From Desulfurivibrio alkaliphilus AHT 2 (GTDB lineage: Bacteria; Desulfobacterota; Desulfobulbia; Desulfobulbales; Desulfurivibrionaceae): a stretch of 64,000 bases of DNA. The DNA lies in contig NC_014216.1 in assembly GCF_000092205.1 (NCBI RefSeq), positions 2,919,742 through 2,983,741 on the forward strand, read 5' to 3'. Made by a program: the position numbers and the translations under genes. The notes beneath the pieces were generated by a model. It ran no database searches. It was not told the DNA's origin and worked only from the letters and a program-made list of their open reading frames with translations. Below, one piece after another: positions 1 to 6,983 of this stretch (the stretch's first letter is position 1; each line of letters begins with the position of its first letter).

Positions 1-1
1 C

Positions 2-1216
2 GGTGATTTTTGCCGGGGCGACGAAGTGCTGGCGGCCCTGCGACAGGACACCGGCTGCCGGGTCGTCGATGACCGGGTGTTGGTAAAGGAAGCCGCCCGC
101 TTGTCGGGAATGTCGCCTGGCGCCATTGAGCGGGCCTTCTCGGCCAAGGATTCGGTCTTTGAGAAATTTACCCATGAAAAGGGCGGCGCCTTGGCCTGGC
201 TGCGGCGGGCCCTGGCTGAACAACTTGGGTCATCCGGGCTGCTGCTGGCCGGCAATGTGGCGCACCTGTTGCCCCGGGAAATCAGTCATTATTTAAGGGT
301 TTGCCTGATTGCCGAACTGCCGTTCCGGCTGCAGCAGGCCATGGCGGCCGAAAACCTCACAGAAACCGAGGCCCGGCGGCGAATCACCGCCGCCGATACC
401 GCCAAGGCCCATTGGGTTCAGGCCCTGCGGGGCCATGAAGACCCTTGGGCGGCGGAGCTATACGATATGTTGCTGCCCATGGCGGAAACCGGGGTCGAGG
501 AGGCGGCGGCGCTGATCGGCCGGCAGTTGCAGCGGTCGGCGGTGCAGCCCACCGAAGAATCACGGCAGGCCCTGGCGGATTTCCAGCTGGCCGCTCAAGC
601 CGGGGTGGCCTTGGTGGAAGCCGGCCATGACGGCGAGGTGGCGGCCCAACAGGGGCGGCTTACCGTGCGGATCACCAGAAAAGTTCTGATGTTCAACCGT
701 CTGCGGGATGAAGTGCAGGCGATGCTGGGCGAGTTGCCGGGGGTGGCGGAGGTGTCCGTGGAAGTGGACCCCGGGGTGCCCCATGATCGCCAGGCCGAGA
801 TTTATCGCAAGCATGATCGCGGCACCCCTTCCAAGGTACTGCTGGTGGATGACGAGCGGGAGTTTGTCCAGACCCTGTCGGAGCGGTTGCTGTTCCGGGA
901 CGTGGGGGCGGCGGTGGCCCACGACGGCCAATCGGCCTTGGAGATGCTCATCGATGACGAGCCCGAGGTGCTGGTGCTGGATCTGAAAATGCCGGGCATC
1001 GACGGCATTGAGGTCCTGCGCCGGGTGAAAAAGATTCGCCCCGAGGTGGAGGTCATTATCCTCACCGGCCACGGCTCCGAGGATGACCGGCGGACCTGCC
1101 TGGAACTGGGTGCTTTGGCTTACCTGCGCAAGCCGGTGGATATCGACGAGCTTGAGGCCCGCCTGCAGGAGGCCCATCAAAAGGTCCAGGCGAGCCGGGA
1201 GGCCGACCGGGCCTGA
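2..1216 (+). CDS. Cytidylate kinase-like domain fused to a response-regulator receiver (5' end outside window)
   Basis: The reading frame is open from base 2, so the GTG at 26 is not the true start and the N-terminus is missing. The first ~195 residues resemble the cytidylate-kinase-like (Cytidylate_kin2) family, with the visible beginning CRGDEVLAAL falling just after where the P-loop would be. Residues ~205-255 form a linker with an alpha/beta look. From ~269 (counting from the GTG) a CheY-like receiver follows: acidic pair in LLVDDE, phospho-acceptor D319 in VLDLKMPG, T347 in ILTGHG and K369 in LRKPVD. No DNA-binding output follows. The stop overlaps the next gene's ATG by one base, so the two are probably translationally coupled. 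The kinase-like part probably senses or modifies rather than making CDP, but that is inference. Confidence 0.8.
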   Translation, partial: GDFCRGDEVLAALRQDTGCRVVDDRVLVKEAARLSGMSPGAIERAFSAKDSVFEKFTHEKGGALAWLRRALAEQLGSSGLLLAGNVAHLLPREISHYLRVCLIAELPFRLQQAMAAENLTETEARRRITAADTAKAHWVQALRGHEDPWAAELYDMLLPMAETGVEEAAALIGRQLQRSAVQPTEESRQALADFQLAAQAGVALVEAGHDGEVAAQQGRLTVRITRKVLMFNRLRDEVQAMLGELPGVAEVSVEVDPGVPHDRQAEIYRKHDRGTPSKVLLVDDEREFVQTLSERLLFRDVGAAVAHDGQSALEMLIDDEPEVLVLDLKMPGIDGIEVLRRVKKIRPEVEVIILTGHGSEDDRRTCLELGALAYLRKPVDIDELEARLQEAHQKVQASREADRA

Positions 1217-2985
1217 TGATGAGCAGGTGGCGACTGAAAAAACCGGTGTTTTGGGACCAGGGGGCCAGCGGCGACGCCGGCGACCGGCCCCACTTCGACT
1301 TTCGCCGGATCTGGAAACGGGCGGTGGTGCTGATGCTTTGCGTAGCCCTGCTGCCGCTGCTGGCCCTGGCCTGGTTTGACTACCAGGTGACCAGCCAGTA
1401 CAGCGAAAACGAGATTGTGCTGCGCACCGATCGGCTGGTCTCCAACACCAAGCGAACGGTGGCCTTCTTCCTGGAAGAGCGACAGGCGGCGTTGCAGTTC
1501 GTGGTCCGGGAGTACGGCTTTGCCGAGCTCAACGATGACCGGCGCTTGGCCGGGATCCTGGCCAACCTGGGCAGTTCCATCGGCGGTTTTACCGATCTCG
1601 GGCTGTTTAATGCCGAAGGCCGGCAGATTCGCTATATCGGCCCTTACGCCCTGAAAGACCGGGATTACCGCGACGAACCCTGGTTTCGCGAAGTGGTGGC
1701 CGCCGGCAGCCATGTCAGTGACGTCTACCTGGGTTTCAGGGCCGAGCCGCACATGGTGATCGCGGTGAAGCGGGAAAAGGAGGACGGTTCCTTTTTCGTG
1801 CTCCGGGCCACTTTGAATACCGTCTGGTTCAACGAGCAGCTGGCCCACATTCGGGAGAGCAGTTTCGGGGATTCGTTTCTGATTAACCGGGAAGGGGTGA
1901 TTCAGACCCCGACCCTGGCCCATGGTGAGGTGCTGGACCGCTTCCCCCTGGCGATTCCGGCTTATGCCGAGGATACCCGGGTGGCGACCATCGCAGACCG
2001 GCAGGGACGAGCGTTGGTCATGGGCTATGCCTATATCCCCGGTTCCCCGTTTATTCTGCTGGCCATTGGGGAGAAGGCGGAACTGTTGCAGCCCTGGCTT
2101 TCGACCAGGTTGGTGGTGGTCCTTTTTCTGGTTGGCGCGGTGTTGCTGATTGTCCTGGTGACCCTGGGGGTGGCCACCAACCTGGTGGGCGATATCTACC
2201 GGGCCGACCGGGATCGGGCCACGGCCCTGCGCGAGGCGGCTCGGGCCAACAAGCTGGCCTCGCTGGGGCGGCTGGCCGCCGGGGTGGCCCATGAGATCAA
2301 TAACCCTTTGGCCATCATCAACGAAAAGGCGGGGTTACTGGCCGACCTGCTGACCCGGGCCGGTGATGCACCTCCGCCCAAGGAAAAATTGCTGAGCCAG
2401 GTGGAATCTATTCACCGGGCGGTGGCTCGCTGTGCCGGCATTACCCGCCGCCTGCTGGGTTTTGCCCGGCCCGGTGAGATTAAACTGGAACCGGTCGAGC
2501 TGGCCGAGGTGGTGCAAGAGGTTCTGGAGTTTCACGGCAAAGAGGCGGCCCACCGCAATATCACCGTCGGGGTGGAGATTGACCCGGAACTGCCCGTCCT
2601 GACCAGCGATCGTAACAAGCTGCAGCAAATTTTTCTCAACCTGGTGGGCAACGCCTTTGCCGCCATGGAGGACAGGGGGCATCTCTATATCACCGGTAGC
2701 CGCCCGGACACCGAGCGGGTGCTGATCACCGTCACCGATGACGGTTGTGGTATTGCCGAAGCGGATTTGAAGAAGGTGTTCGAGCCCTTTTTCTCCACCA
2801 AAAGCAAGGATGAGGGTACCGGCTTGGGGCTGTTTGTTACTTACGGGCTGGTGCGCGAGCTGCGGGGCACGATCCGGGTGGAAAGCATGGCCGATGCCGG
2901 CACCAGATTTTTCATTACCCTGCCTTTGCAGGGCCAAGATAGGGCCGAAAACGACGAGGAGCAGGATGCGGATTTTACTGGTTGA
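1216..2985 (+). CDS. Membrane sensor histidine kinase with periplasmic Cache-like domain
   Basis: A 589-residue classical sensor kinase. Transmembrane segments lie at about 35-53 and 299-321, enclosing a ~245-residue periplasmic region with dCache-like features (FTDLGLFNAEG, YRDEPWF). A short linker leads to the HisKA domain with H359 in AGVAHEINNPLA. The HATPase_c domain has the N box (QIFLNLVGNA, ~471-480), G1 (DDGCGI, ~508) and G2 (GTGLGLF, ~534), so all catalytic motifs are present. It overlaps the upstream receiver gene by 1 nt and the downstream receiver gene by 20 nt. It is the only intact kinase in this cluster and is the likely phosphate source for the surrounding receivers. The ligand is unknown; Cache domains commonly bind small organic molecules. 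Confidence 0.93.
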   Translation: MMSRWRLKKPVFWDQGASGDAGDRPHFDFRRIWKRAVVLMLCVALLPLLALAWFDYQVTSQYSENEIVLRTDRLVSNTKRTVAFFLEERQAALQFVVREYGFAELNDDRRLAGILANLGSSIGGFTDLGLFNAEGRQIRYIGPYALKDRDYRDEPWFREVVAAGSHVSDVYLGFRAEPHMVIAVKREKEDGSFFVLRATLNTVWFNEQLAHIRESSFGDSFLINREGVIQTPTLAHGEVLDRFPLAIPAYAEDTRVATIADRQGRALVMGYAYIPGSPFILLAIGEKAELLQPWLSTRLVVVLFLVGAVLLIVLVTLGVATNLVGDIYRADRDRATALREAARANKLASLGRLAAGVAHEINNPLAIINEKAGLLADLLTRAGDAPPPKEKLLSQVESIHRAVARCAGITRRLLGFARPGEIKLEPVELAEVVQEVLEFHGKEAAHRNITVGVEIDPELPVLTSDRNKLQQIFLNLVGNAFAAMEDRGHLYITGSRPDTERVLITVTDDGCGIAEADLKKVFEPFFSTKSKDEGTGLGLFVTYGLVRELRGTIRVESMADAGTRFFITLPLQGQDRAENDEEQDADFTG

Positions 2986-3325
2986 CGACGAGGAGGAACT
3001 GGTTTCGGCCCTGGCTGAGAGGTTGCAGCTGAGGGGGCTGGCCGCCGATTGGGCGAGATCCGGCGAGCAAGCCCTGGAACTGGCTCGCAACCAGGCTTAC
3101 GACGTGGCGGTGATTGACCTCAAGATGCCGGGAATTGGCGGGATCGAGTTGAAAAAGCAGCTGGCGGCGGCATTCCCCGCCCTGCGTTTCATCTTTATGA
3201 GCGGCCATGGCTCGCTCAGCACCTTCACCAGCGGCATCGGCGAAATCGGCAGCGCGGATTACTTTTTGCTAAAACCGGTGGATATCAGTCAGCTGATCGA
3301 CCGGCTCCGTGAATTGGCGAAGTGA
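2966..3325 (+). CDS. Single-domain response regulator (receiver only)
   Basis: 119 residues, CheY-like. Acidic residues in LLVDDEEE, phospho-acceptor D51 in VIDLKMPG, S79 in FMSGHG at the Thr/Ser position, and K103 in LLKPVD are all present. The ATG at 2966 is chosen because MRILLVDDE is the usual receiver N-terminus; a longer frame upstream only reads through the kinase gene. GAGGAG lies just before it, and the first 20 nt lie inside the preceding kinase gene. With no output domain it must act by protein contact or by passing phosphate on. Confidence 0.92.
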   Translation: MRILLVDDEEELVSALAERLQLRGLAADWARSGEQALELARNQAYDVAVIDLKMPGIGGIELKKQLAAAFPALRFIFMSGHGSLSTFTSGIGEIGSADYFLLKPVDISQLIDRLRELAK

Positions 3326-3360
3326 CGCTTTATCCCCGGCCGGGGAACAACGGAGGCTGT

Positions 3361-4029
3361 ATGATGACGGATAAACGAGTGGACGGCGACTTGGCAGGGC
3401 CACGGTTTTGCGGTGAGGTAAGCGCGGCGGTCAGCCATGAAATTAAAAACGTGCTGGCCATTATCAAGGAAACCGCCGGGTTGCTGGATGACCGTGCCGG
3501 GCGGGCGCAGGCCGAGGCTCTGCCGCTGGCTCCCGACCAGGTGCGGGAGGCGACCCGGGCTGTGGACCGGCAAGTACGGCGGGCCGATGCCATTGTTCGG
3601 CGCCTTAACCGTTTTGCCCACAGTGTGGATCGGGAGTCGGAGGCGGTGGAGCTGGGCGAGTCGTGCCGGCTGCTGGCCGAACTGGCCGACCGCATGTTGG
3701 CCGGCCGGGGGGCAACCCTGGAGGTGCTGGCGGAGGCGCCGGAGGTGACCGTGCAGACCAGCCACTTTCGCCTGCTGCAGTTTTTATGGCGAGGGTTGTC
3801 GGCCGTATTGGCAGCGGCGGGCAACGGGGCTCGGTTGCAGCTGACGGTGGCTGCCCGGCCTGAAAAGAAGAGCGGTGGCCGGGTGGAACTGCGCTGGCAG
3901 ACGGCGGCGCCAACCCCGGTGGGCGGCCCGGAATTTCCCGGTCCGGCGGAACTTGAATTGCTGGCGCAACTGGCTTGGCAATTTGAATTAAATCCCGATG
4001 AACAGCATTTTGTGTTGCTGCTGCCGTGA
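3361..4029 (+). CDS. Histidine-kinase-like protein with a degenerate ATPase half
   Basis: 222 residues with no membrane segment. H26 sits in a good HisKA phospho-acceptor box (AAVSHEIKNVLAIIKETAG), and the next ~80 residues would form the dimerisation helices. The C-terminal ~110 residues occupy the place of HATPase_c but lack recognisable N, G1 and G2 boxes, so this protein probably cannot bind ATP for autophosphorylation. It could be a phosphotransfer protein receiving phosphate on H26 (Spo0B-like logic), or a decoy. ATG 3361 is preferred over upstream starts because CGGAGG lies 6-7 bases before it. It follows the receiver gene by 35 nt. Confidence 0.8.
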   Translation: MMTDKRVDGDLAGPRFCGEVSAAVSHEIKNVLAIIKETAGLLDDRAGRAQAEALPLAPDQVREATRAVDRQVRRADAIVRRLNRFAHSVDRESEAVELGESCRLLAELADRMLAGRGATLEVLAEAPEVTVQTSHFRLLQFLWRGLSAVLAAAGNGARLQLTVAARPEKKSGGRVELRWQTAAPTPVGGPEFPGPAELELLAQLAWQFELNPDEQHFVLLLP

Positions 4030-4059
4030 TTGTGCGGTGGTCGCAAGGTAGTAATCCAT

Positions 4060-4100
4060 AACCGTTCACCAGGGGTACTAACCTGCCGGTTTAACGGGCC
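4060..4100 (-). repeat. Repeat F1, attached to hairpin element E1
   Basis: About 41 bp (containing CCGTTCACCAGG and TTAACGGGCC) recurs in inverse orientation at 45867-45909 (F2) and 37655-37696 (F3), and in degenerate form at 33018-33062 (F4). It lies on the canonical 3' side of a long hairpin in three of these cases. Its CCGTTCA could pair with the adjacent hairpin arm TGAACGGTTAC, competing with the hairpin's own arm. Confidence 0.6.
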
Positions 4101-4208
4101 GTAACCGTTCAGCAGTGCTGCAGATTCGGGCAAGCAGCCAGGCGCCGCGTACACCGGGTACTCAAGCCTGGCTGATCGCCCGAAGGTGCGGTGCTGCTGA
4201 ACGGTTAC
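4101..4208 (-). repeat. Long inverted-repeat hairpin element E1 (reverse orientation)
   Basis: 108 bp. The outer arms GTAACCGTTCAGCAG and CTGCTGAACGGTTAC are exact complements. The inner stem uses the TTCGGGC/GCCCGAA variant and the AGGC/GCCT variant. Read on the minus strand it starts with the canonical GTAA arm. It lies between the degenerate kinase gene and the receiver gene at 4238, in what otherwise looks like one operon, and unlike most copies it is not at a stop codon. Confidence 0.85.
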
Positions 4209-4237
4209 GTAAATCCATGCCATAAGGAGGATCAGTC

Positions 4238-4666
4238 ATGGCGGAGAAAATTTTATTGATCGATGATGAGGCAGAATTTGTGGAAACCCTGGCCGCTCGG
4301 ATGCGCTCCCGGCAGATGGAGGTGAGTACCGCCACTTCCGCCGTTGAGGCCTTGCAGCGCGAGGATGTGGACTCTTACGACGCCATTGTCCTGGACCTGC
4401 AGATGCCGGGCATGGACGGCCTGGCGGCGCTGGAGGAAATCAAGAAGCGCAACCCTCAGCTCCAGGTGATCCTGCTCACCGGCAAGGCCACGGTGGAGAA
4501 AGGGGTGCAGGCGATGAAAATGGGGGCCATGGATCTACTGGAAAAACCTGCGGATATCGATGAGCTGACCAGGAAAATCAAGGAAGCCGGAGCCCGGAAG
4601 ATGGTGCTGGTCACGGCGGCCAGCGAAAGCCAGATCAAGGAGATTATCGGCAACAAGGCCTGGTAA
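4238..4666 (+). CDS. Single-domain response regulator
   Basis: 142 residues. The receiver has LLIDDEAEF, phospho-acceptor D53 in VLDLQMPG, T81 in LLTGKA and K103 in LEKPADIDEL. A ~25-residue tail after the fold (ending IKEIIGNKAW) has no recognisable output domain. A strong ribosome site (AAGGAGG) lies 7 bases before the ATG. It is the third stand-alone or fused receiver in the cluster and directly precedes the TSUP transporter gene, so it may control that transporter by protein contact; this is inference from position. Confidence 0.9.
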   Translation: MAEKILLIDDEAEFVETLAARMRSRQMEVSTATSAVEALQREDVDSYDAIVLDLQMPGMDGLAALEEIKKRNPQLQVILLTGKATVEKGVQAMKMGAMDLLEKPADIDELTRKIKEAGARKMVLVTAASESQIKEIIGNKAW

Positions 4667-4827
4667 ACGGTTTAGCCAAACATTGGCACAGTTAAGGTGC
4701 GGTCGGCGCTTTTTTTTAGTGACCAGCAAAAACTGACTGATTGCTCAGTTTGGTTGTTGCTGCTCCTGCCCGGCGCCAAGGTCGCAAGTTAAGGGTAGTA
4801 ACCATAATTCAAGGAGGGTTGTTAACC

Positions 4828-6135
4828 ATGAGTGCATTCAAACAAGTCGGCCAGTTCATGATGGCCGGCGCCAGGGCCCACGCCCAGTGGGAAAAAAAGA
4901 TGTCCGACCGGATTCTGGGTGATCGCCGGCGGCTGTTGTTGCTGGGGCTGCTGCTGCTGCCCATCATTCTGGGCGGGGTGGCCTGGGCCGACGAACTGGT
5001 TGGTGCCTTGCCGGCCATCCTCGGCGGTAAGATGGCCTATTCTCCGGCCTTTTATACCCCCACCATCTTTTTTGCCTCCATCGGCGTAGGTCTGGGAGCC
5101 GGCCTGATCACCGGCTGCATCGGCGCCGGCGGCGGCTTCATCATCGCTCCGGCCCTGATGAGCGCCGGGGTCAAGGGGATCATGGCGGTGGGCACCGACC
5201 TGTTTCACATCTTCGCCAAGGCGATCATGGGTAGCGTGCTCCATCGCAAGCTGGGCAACATCTCGGTGGCCCTGGCGGTGACCTTCCTGATCGGCGCCAT
5301 CGGTGGCGCCACCGTGGGCGGGTTGATCAACCGCACCCTGTATGAACTCAACCCGGTGCTCAGTGATGCCTTCATCACCACCGTTTATGTCTTCATGCTG
5401 GGCTTTCTGGGCTTTTACGCCCTGGCTGATTTCCTGCAGTCCCGCAAGGCTTCCACCCTGGCCACCGCCGAAGGGCAGGCGCAAAAGGACACCGAAAGCA
5501 TGACCGCCCTGAGCCAGAAGATTCAAGGGGTTAATATTCCGCCCATGATCCACTTCGATCAGGGCGTGGTGCCCGGCGGGCGCAAGATCTCGGCCCTGTT
5601 TCTGGTCATCAGCGGTGTAGTGGTGGGCCTGGCCGCGGCCATCATGGGGGTGGGCGGTGGTTTTCTCACCTTCCCGATCTTTGTTTACATCCTGGGGGTG
5701 TCCTCTTCCACCACCGTGGGCACCGACATCTTCCAGATTATCTTTACCGCCGGTTACGCCGGCCTGGGACAGTACGCCATTTACGGCTTTATCTTTTACA
5801 CCCTGGCCATGGGCATGCTGCTGGGCTCCCTGATCGGCATCCAGATCGGCTCGGTGGTTACCAAGGTGGTGCCGGGATCAACCATCCGCGGCTTTTACGC
5901 GGTGGCGGTGCTCTCCGGCTTTGTTAACCGGGCCTTTGCTCTGCCCAGCAAGCTGGCGGCTTTGGGGTATCTCGATATCACCGCCCGCACCGGCTATATC
6001 CTGGAGCAGATCGGGATCTATTTATTTTTTGTCGTTATTACAATCTTTTCGATTTGGGTTATCGGTACCTTTGTGGTCAATATCAAGGCCCTGAAGACCG
6101 GGCCGTTGACAACCCATTCCAACGAGCAGGTTTAA
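4828..6135 (+). CDS. TSUP (TauE/SafE) family anion transporter
   Basis: 435 residues with two repeated blocks of hydrophobic helices, each opening with a Gly-rich stretch (GCIGAGGGFIIAPAL near residue 94 and MGVGGGFLTFPIF near residue 275), which are hallmarks of the TSUP/DUF81 family of sulfite, sulfonate or sulfoacetate carriers. A ~40-residue cytoplasmic N-terminus precedes the first helix, and a ~65-residue hydrophilic loop separates the halves. ATG 4828 is chosen because AAGGAGG lies 10 bases upstream; a longer frame from 4741 lacks a site. Its cluster of kinases and receivers suggests regulated anion movement at the inner membrane. The substrate cannot be read from sequence; a sulfur oxyanion is plausible. 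Confidence 0.9.
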   Translation: MSAFKQVGQFMMAGARAHAQWEKKMSDRILGDRRRLLLLGLLLLPIILGGVAWADELVGALPAILGGKMAYSPAFYTPTIFFASIGVGLGAGLITGCIGAGGGFIIAPALMSAGVKGIMAVGTDLFHIFAKAIMGSVLHRKLGNISVALAVTFLIGAIGGATVGGLINRTLYELNPVLSDAFITTVYVFMLGFLGFYALADFLQSRKASTLATAEGQAQKDTESMTALSQKIQGVNIPPMIHFDQGVVPGGRKISALFLVISGVVVGLAAAIMGVGGGFLTFPIFVYILGVSSSTTVGTDIFQIIFTAGYAGLGQYAIYGFIFYTLAMGMLLGSLIGIQIGSVVTKVVPGSTIRGFYAVAVLSGFVNRAFALPSKLAALGYLDITARTGYILEQIGIYLFFVVITIFSIWVIGTFVVNIKALKTGPLTTHSNEQV

Positions 6136-6148
6136 GGAGGGAAGTGCA

Positions 6149-6835
6149 ATGATTGCCAACAAAAAGGAATTCAGCCTGGGACTGGTGTTGTTCATCGGTT
6201 TCTGGGGTGTTTTCGTCGTTCTCATGTCGCCGGTCTTTGCCGGCAGCAACCTGCTGGATTACATGGATAATCTTTATAATTCGATTTCCAAGAATTCAGC
6301 CTACTATATCCCCGGCGCCCAGGAGCGGGTAAGGGCCTACCAGGGCCGGGAAATAACCTTCGCGGTGGCCGCCAAAGACCAGCAACAGGCGGCGCGGACG
6401 GCCAAAAACTTTGAAATGATCGGGGCCCGGGTGGAACAGGAAGGTACCACCCTGCAGGTCAGCGGCGATATGGGCCGCCTGCTGGTCGCGATCCTGGAGG
6501 ATGCCGACCGGATGTATCACAACGACGGCACTGCCATTGCCGCCAGGTACGGCATCCATGAACGCCTGGTGGTTTACGATTGGTGGAACGCCTTGAAAAC
6601 CGGTCAGGATGACCTGAACCGCCAGCACAAGTTCGCCGAGGCCAAGGTCTTCTACGATGCCATGACCCGCGGCGTGGAGCCGGCTTACAACTATTACGAA
6701 ATCGAGGCCGAGCCCATCCGCAACAAGGCGGGGACGGTGGTGCTCTCGCTGGCCGGTTACGTGTTCTATACCCTGTGGTTCGGCTTTGCCATCCTCTTCA
6801 TGTTCGAAGGGTGGGGGATCAAGCTTGAGCACTAA
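6149..6835 (+). CDS. Two-helix membrane protein of unknown function, TSUP partner
   Basis: 228 residues. A hydrophobic helix at ~10-30 and another at ~197-220 enclose a ~165-residue, probably periplasmic domain (YYIPGAQERVRAY, DWWNALKTGQDDL). No known domain is recognised. AAGGAGG lies upstream of the ATG and only 13 bases separate it from the TSUP stop, so it is co-transcribed and probably a partner or periplasmic adaptor of the transporter. The stop is two bases before hairpin element E2. Confidence 0.75.
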   Translation: MIANKKEFSLGLVLFIGFWGVFVVLMSPVFAGSNLLDYMDNLYNSISKNSAYYIPGAQERVRAYQGREITFAVAAKDQQQAARTAKNFEMIGARVEQEGTTLQVSGDMGRLLVAILEDADRMYHNDGTAIAARYGIHERLVVYDWWNALKTGQDDLNRQHKFAEAKVFYDAMTRGVEPAYNYYEIEAEPIRNKAGTVVLSLAGYVFYTLWFGFAILFMFEGWGIKLEH

Positions 6836-6837
6836 AG

Positions 6838-6946
6838 GGAAAACGCGCTGCAGCACCGCATCTTGCGGCGATCAGCCCGGCTTGCGTACCGGGGTACGCG
6901 GCGCCGGGCTGCTTGCCGCAATCTGCGGTACTGCAGCGCGTTTTCC
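6838..6946 (+). repeat. Long hairpin element E2
   Basis: 109 bp with exactly complementary 16-nt outer arms GGAAAACGCGCTGCAG and CTGCAGCGCGTTTTCC. The inner stem uses the TTGCGGC/GCCGCAA type and the apex GCGTACC-GG-GGTACGC. The outer arms differ completely from those of other copies yet still pair. It begins two bases after the upstream stop codon. Confidence 0.88.
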
Positions 6947-6983
6947 GCTTGTTATGGGTTTTGATTTGTGCTTGAAGGAAATC

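Noticed and set aside
2810-2965. Upstream extension of the receiver gene
   Set aside because: It reads through the kinase gene; the receiver fold and ribosome site fix the start at 2966.
4676-4720. Terminator after the receiver gene at 4238
   Set aside because: Only a 3-4 bp stem precedes the T-run, so the signal is too weak to annotate.
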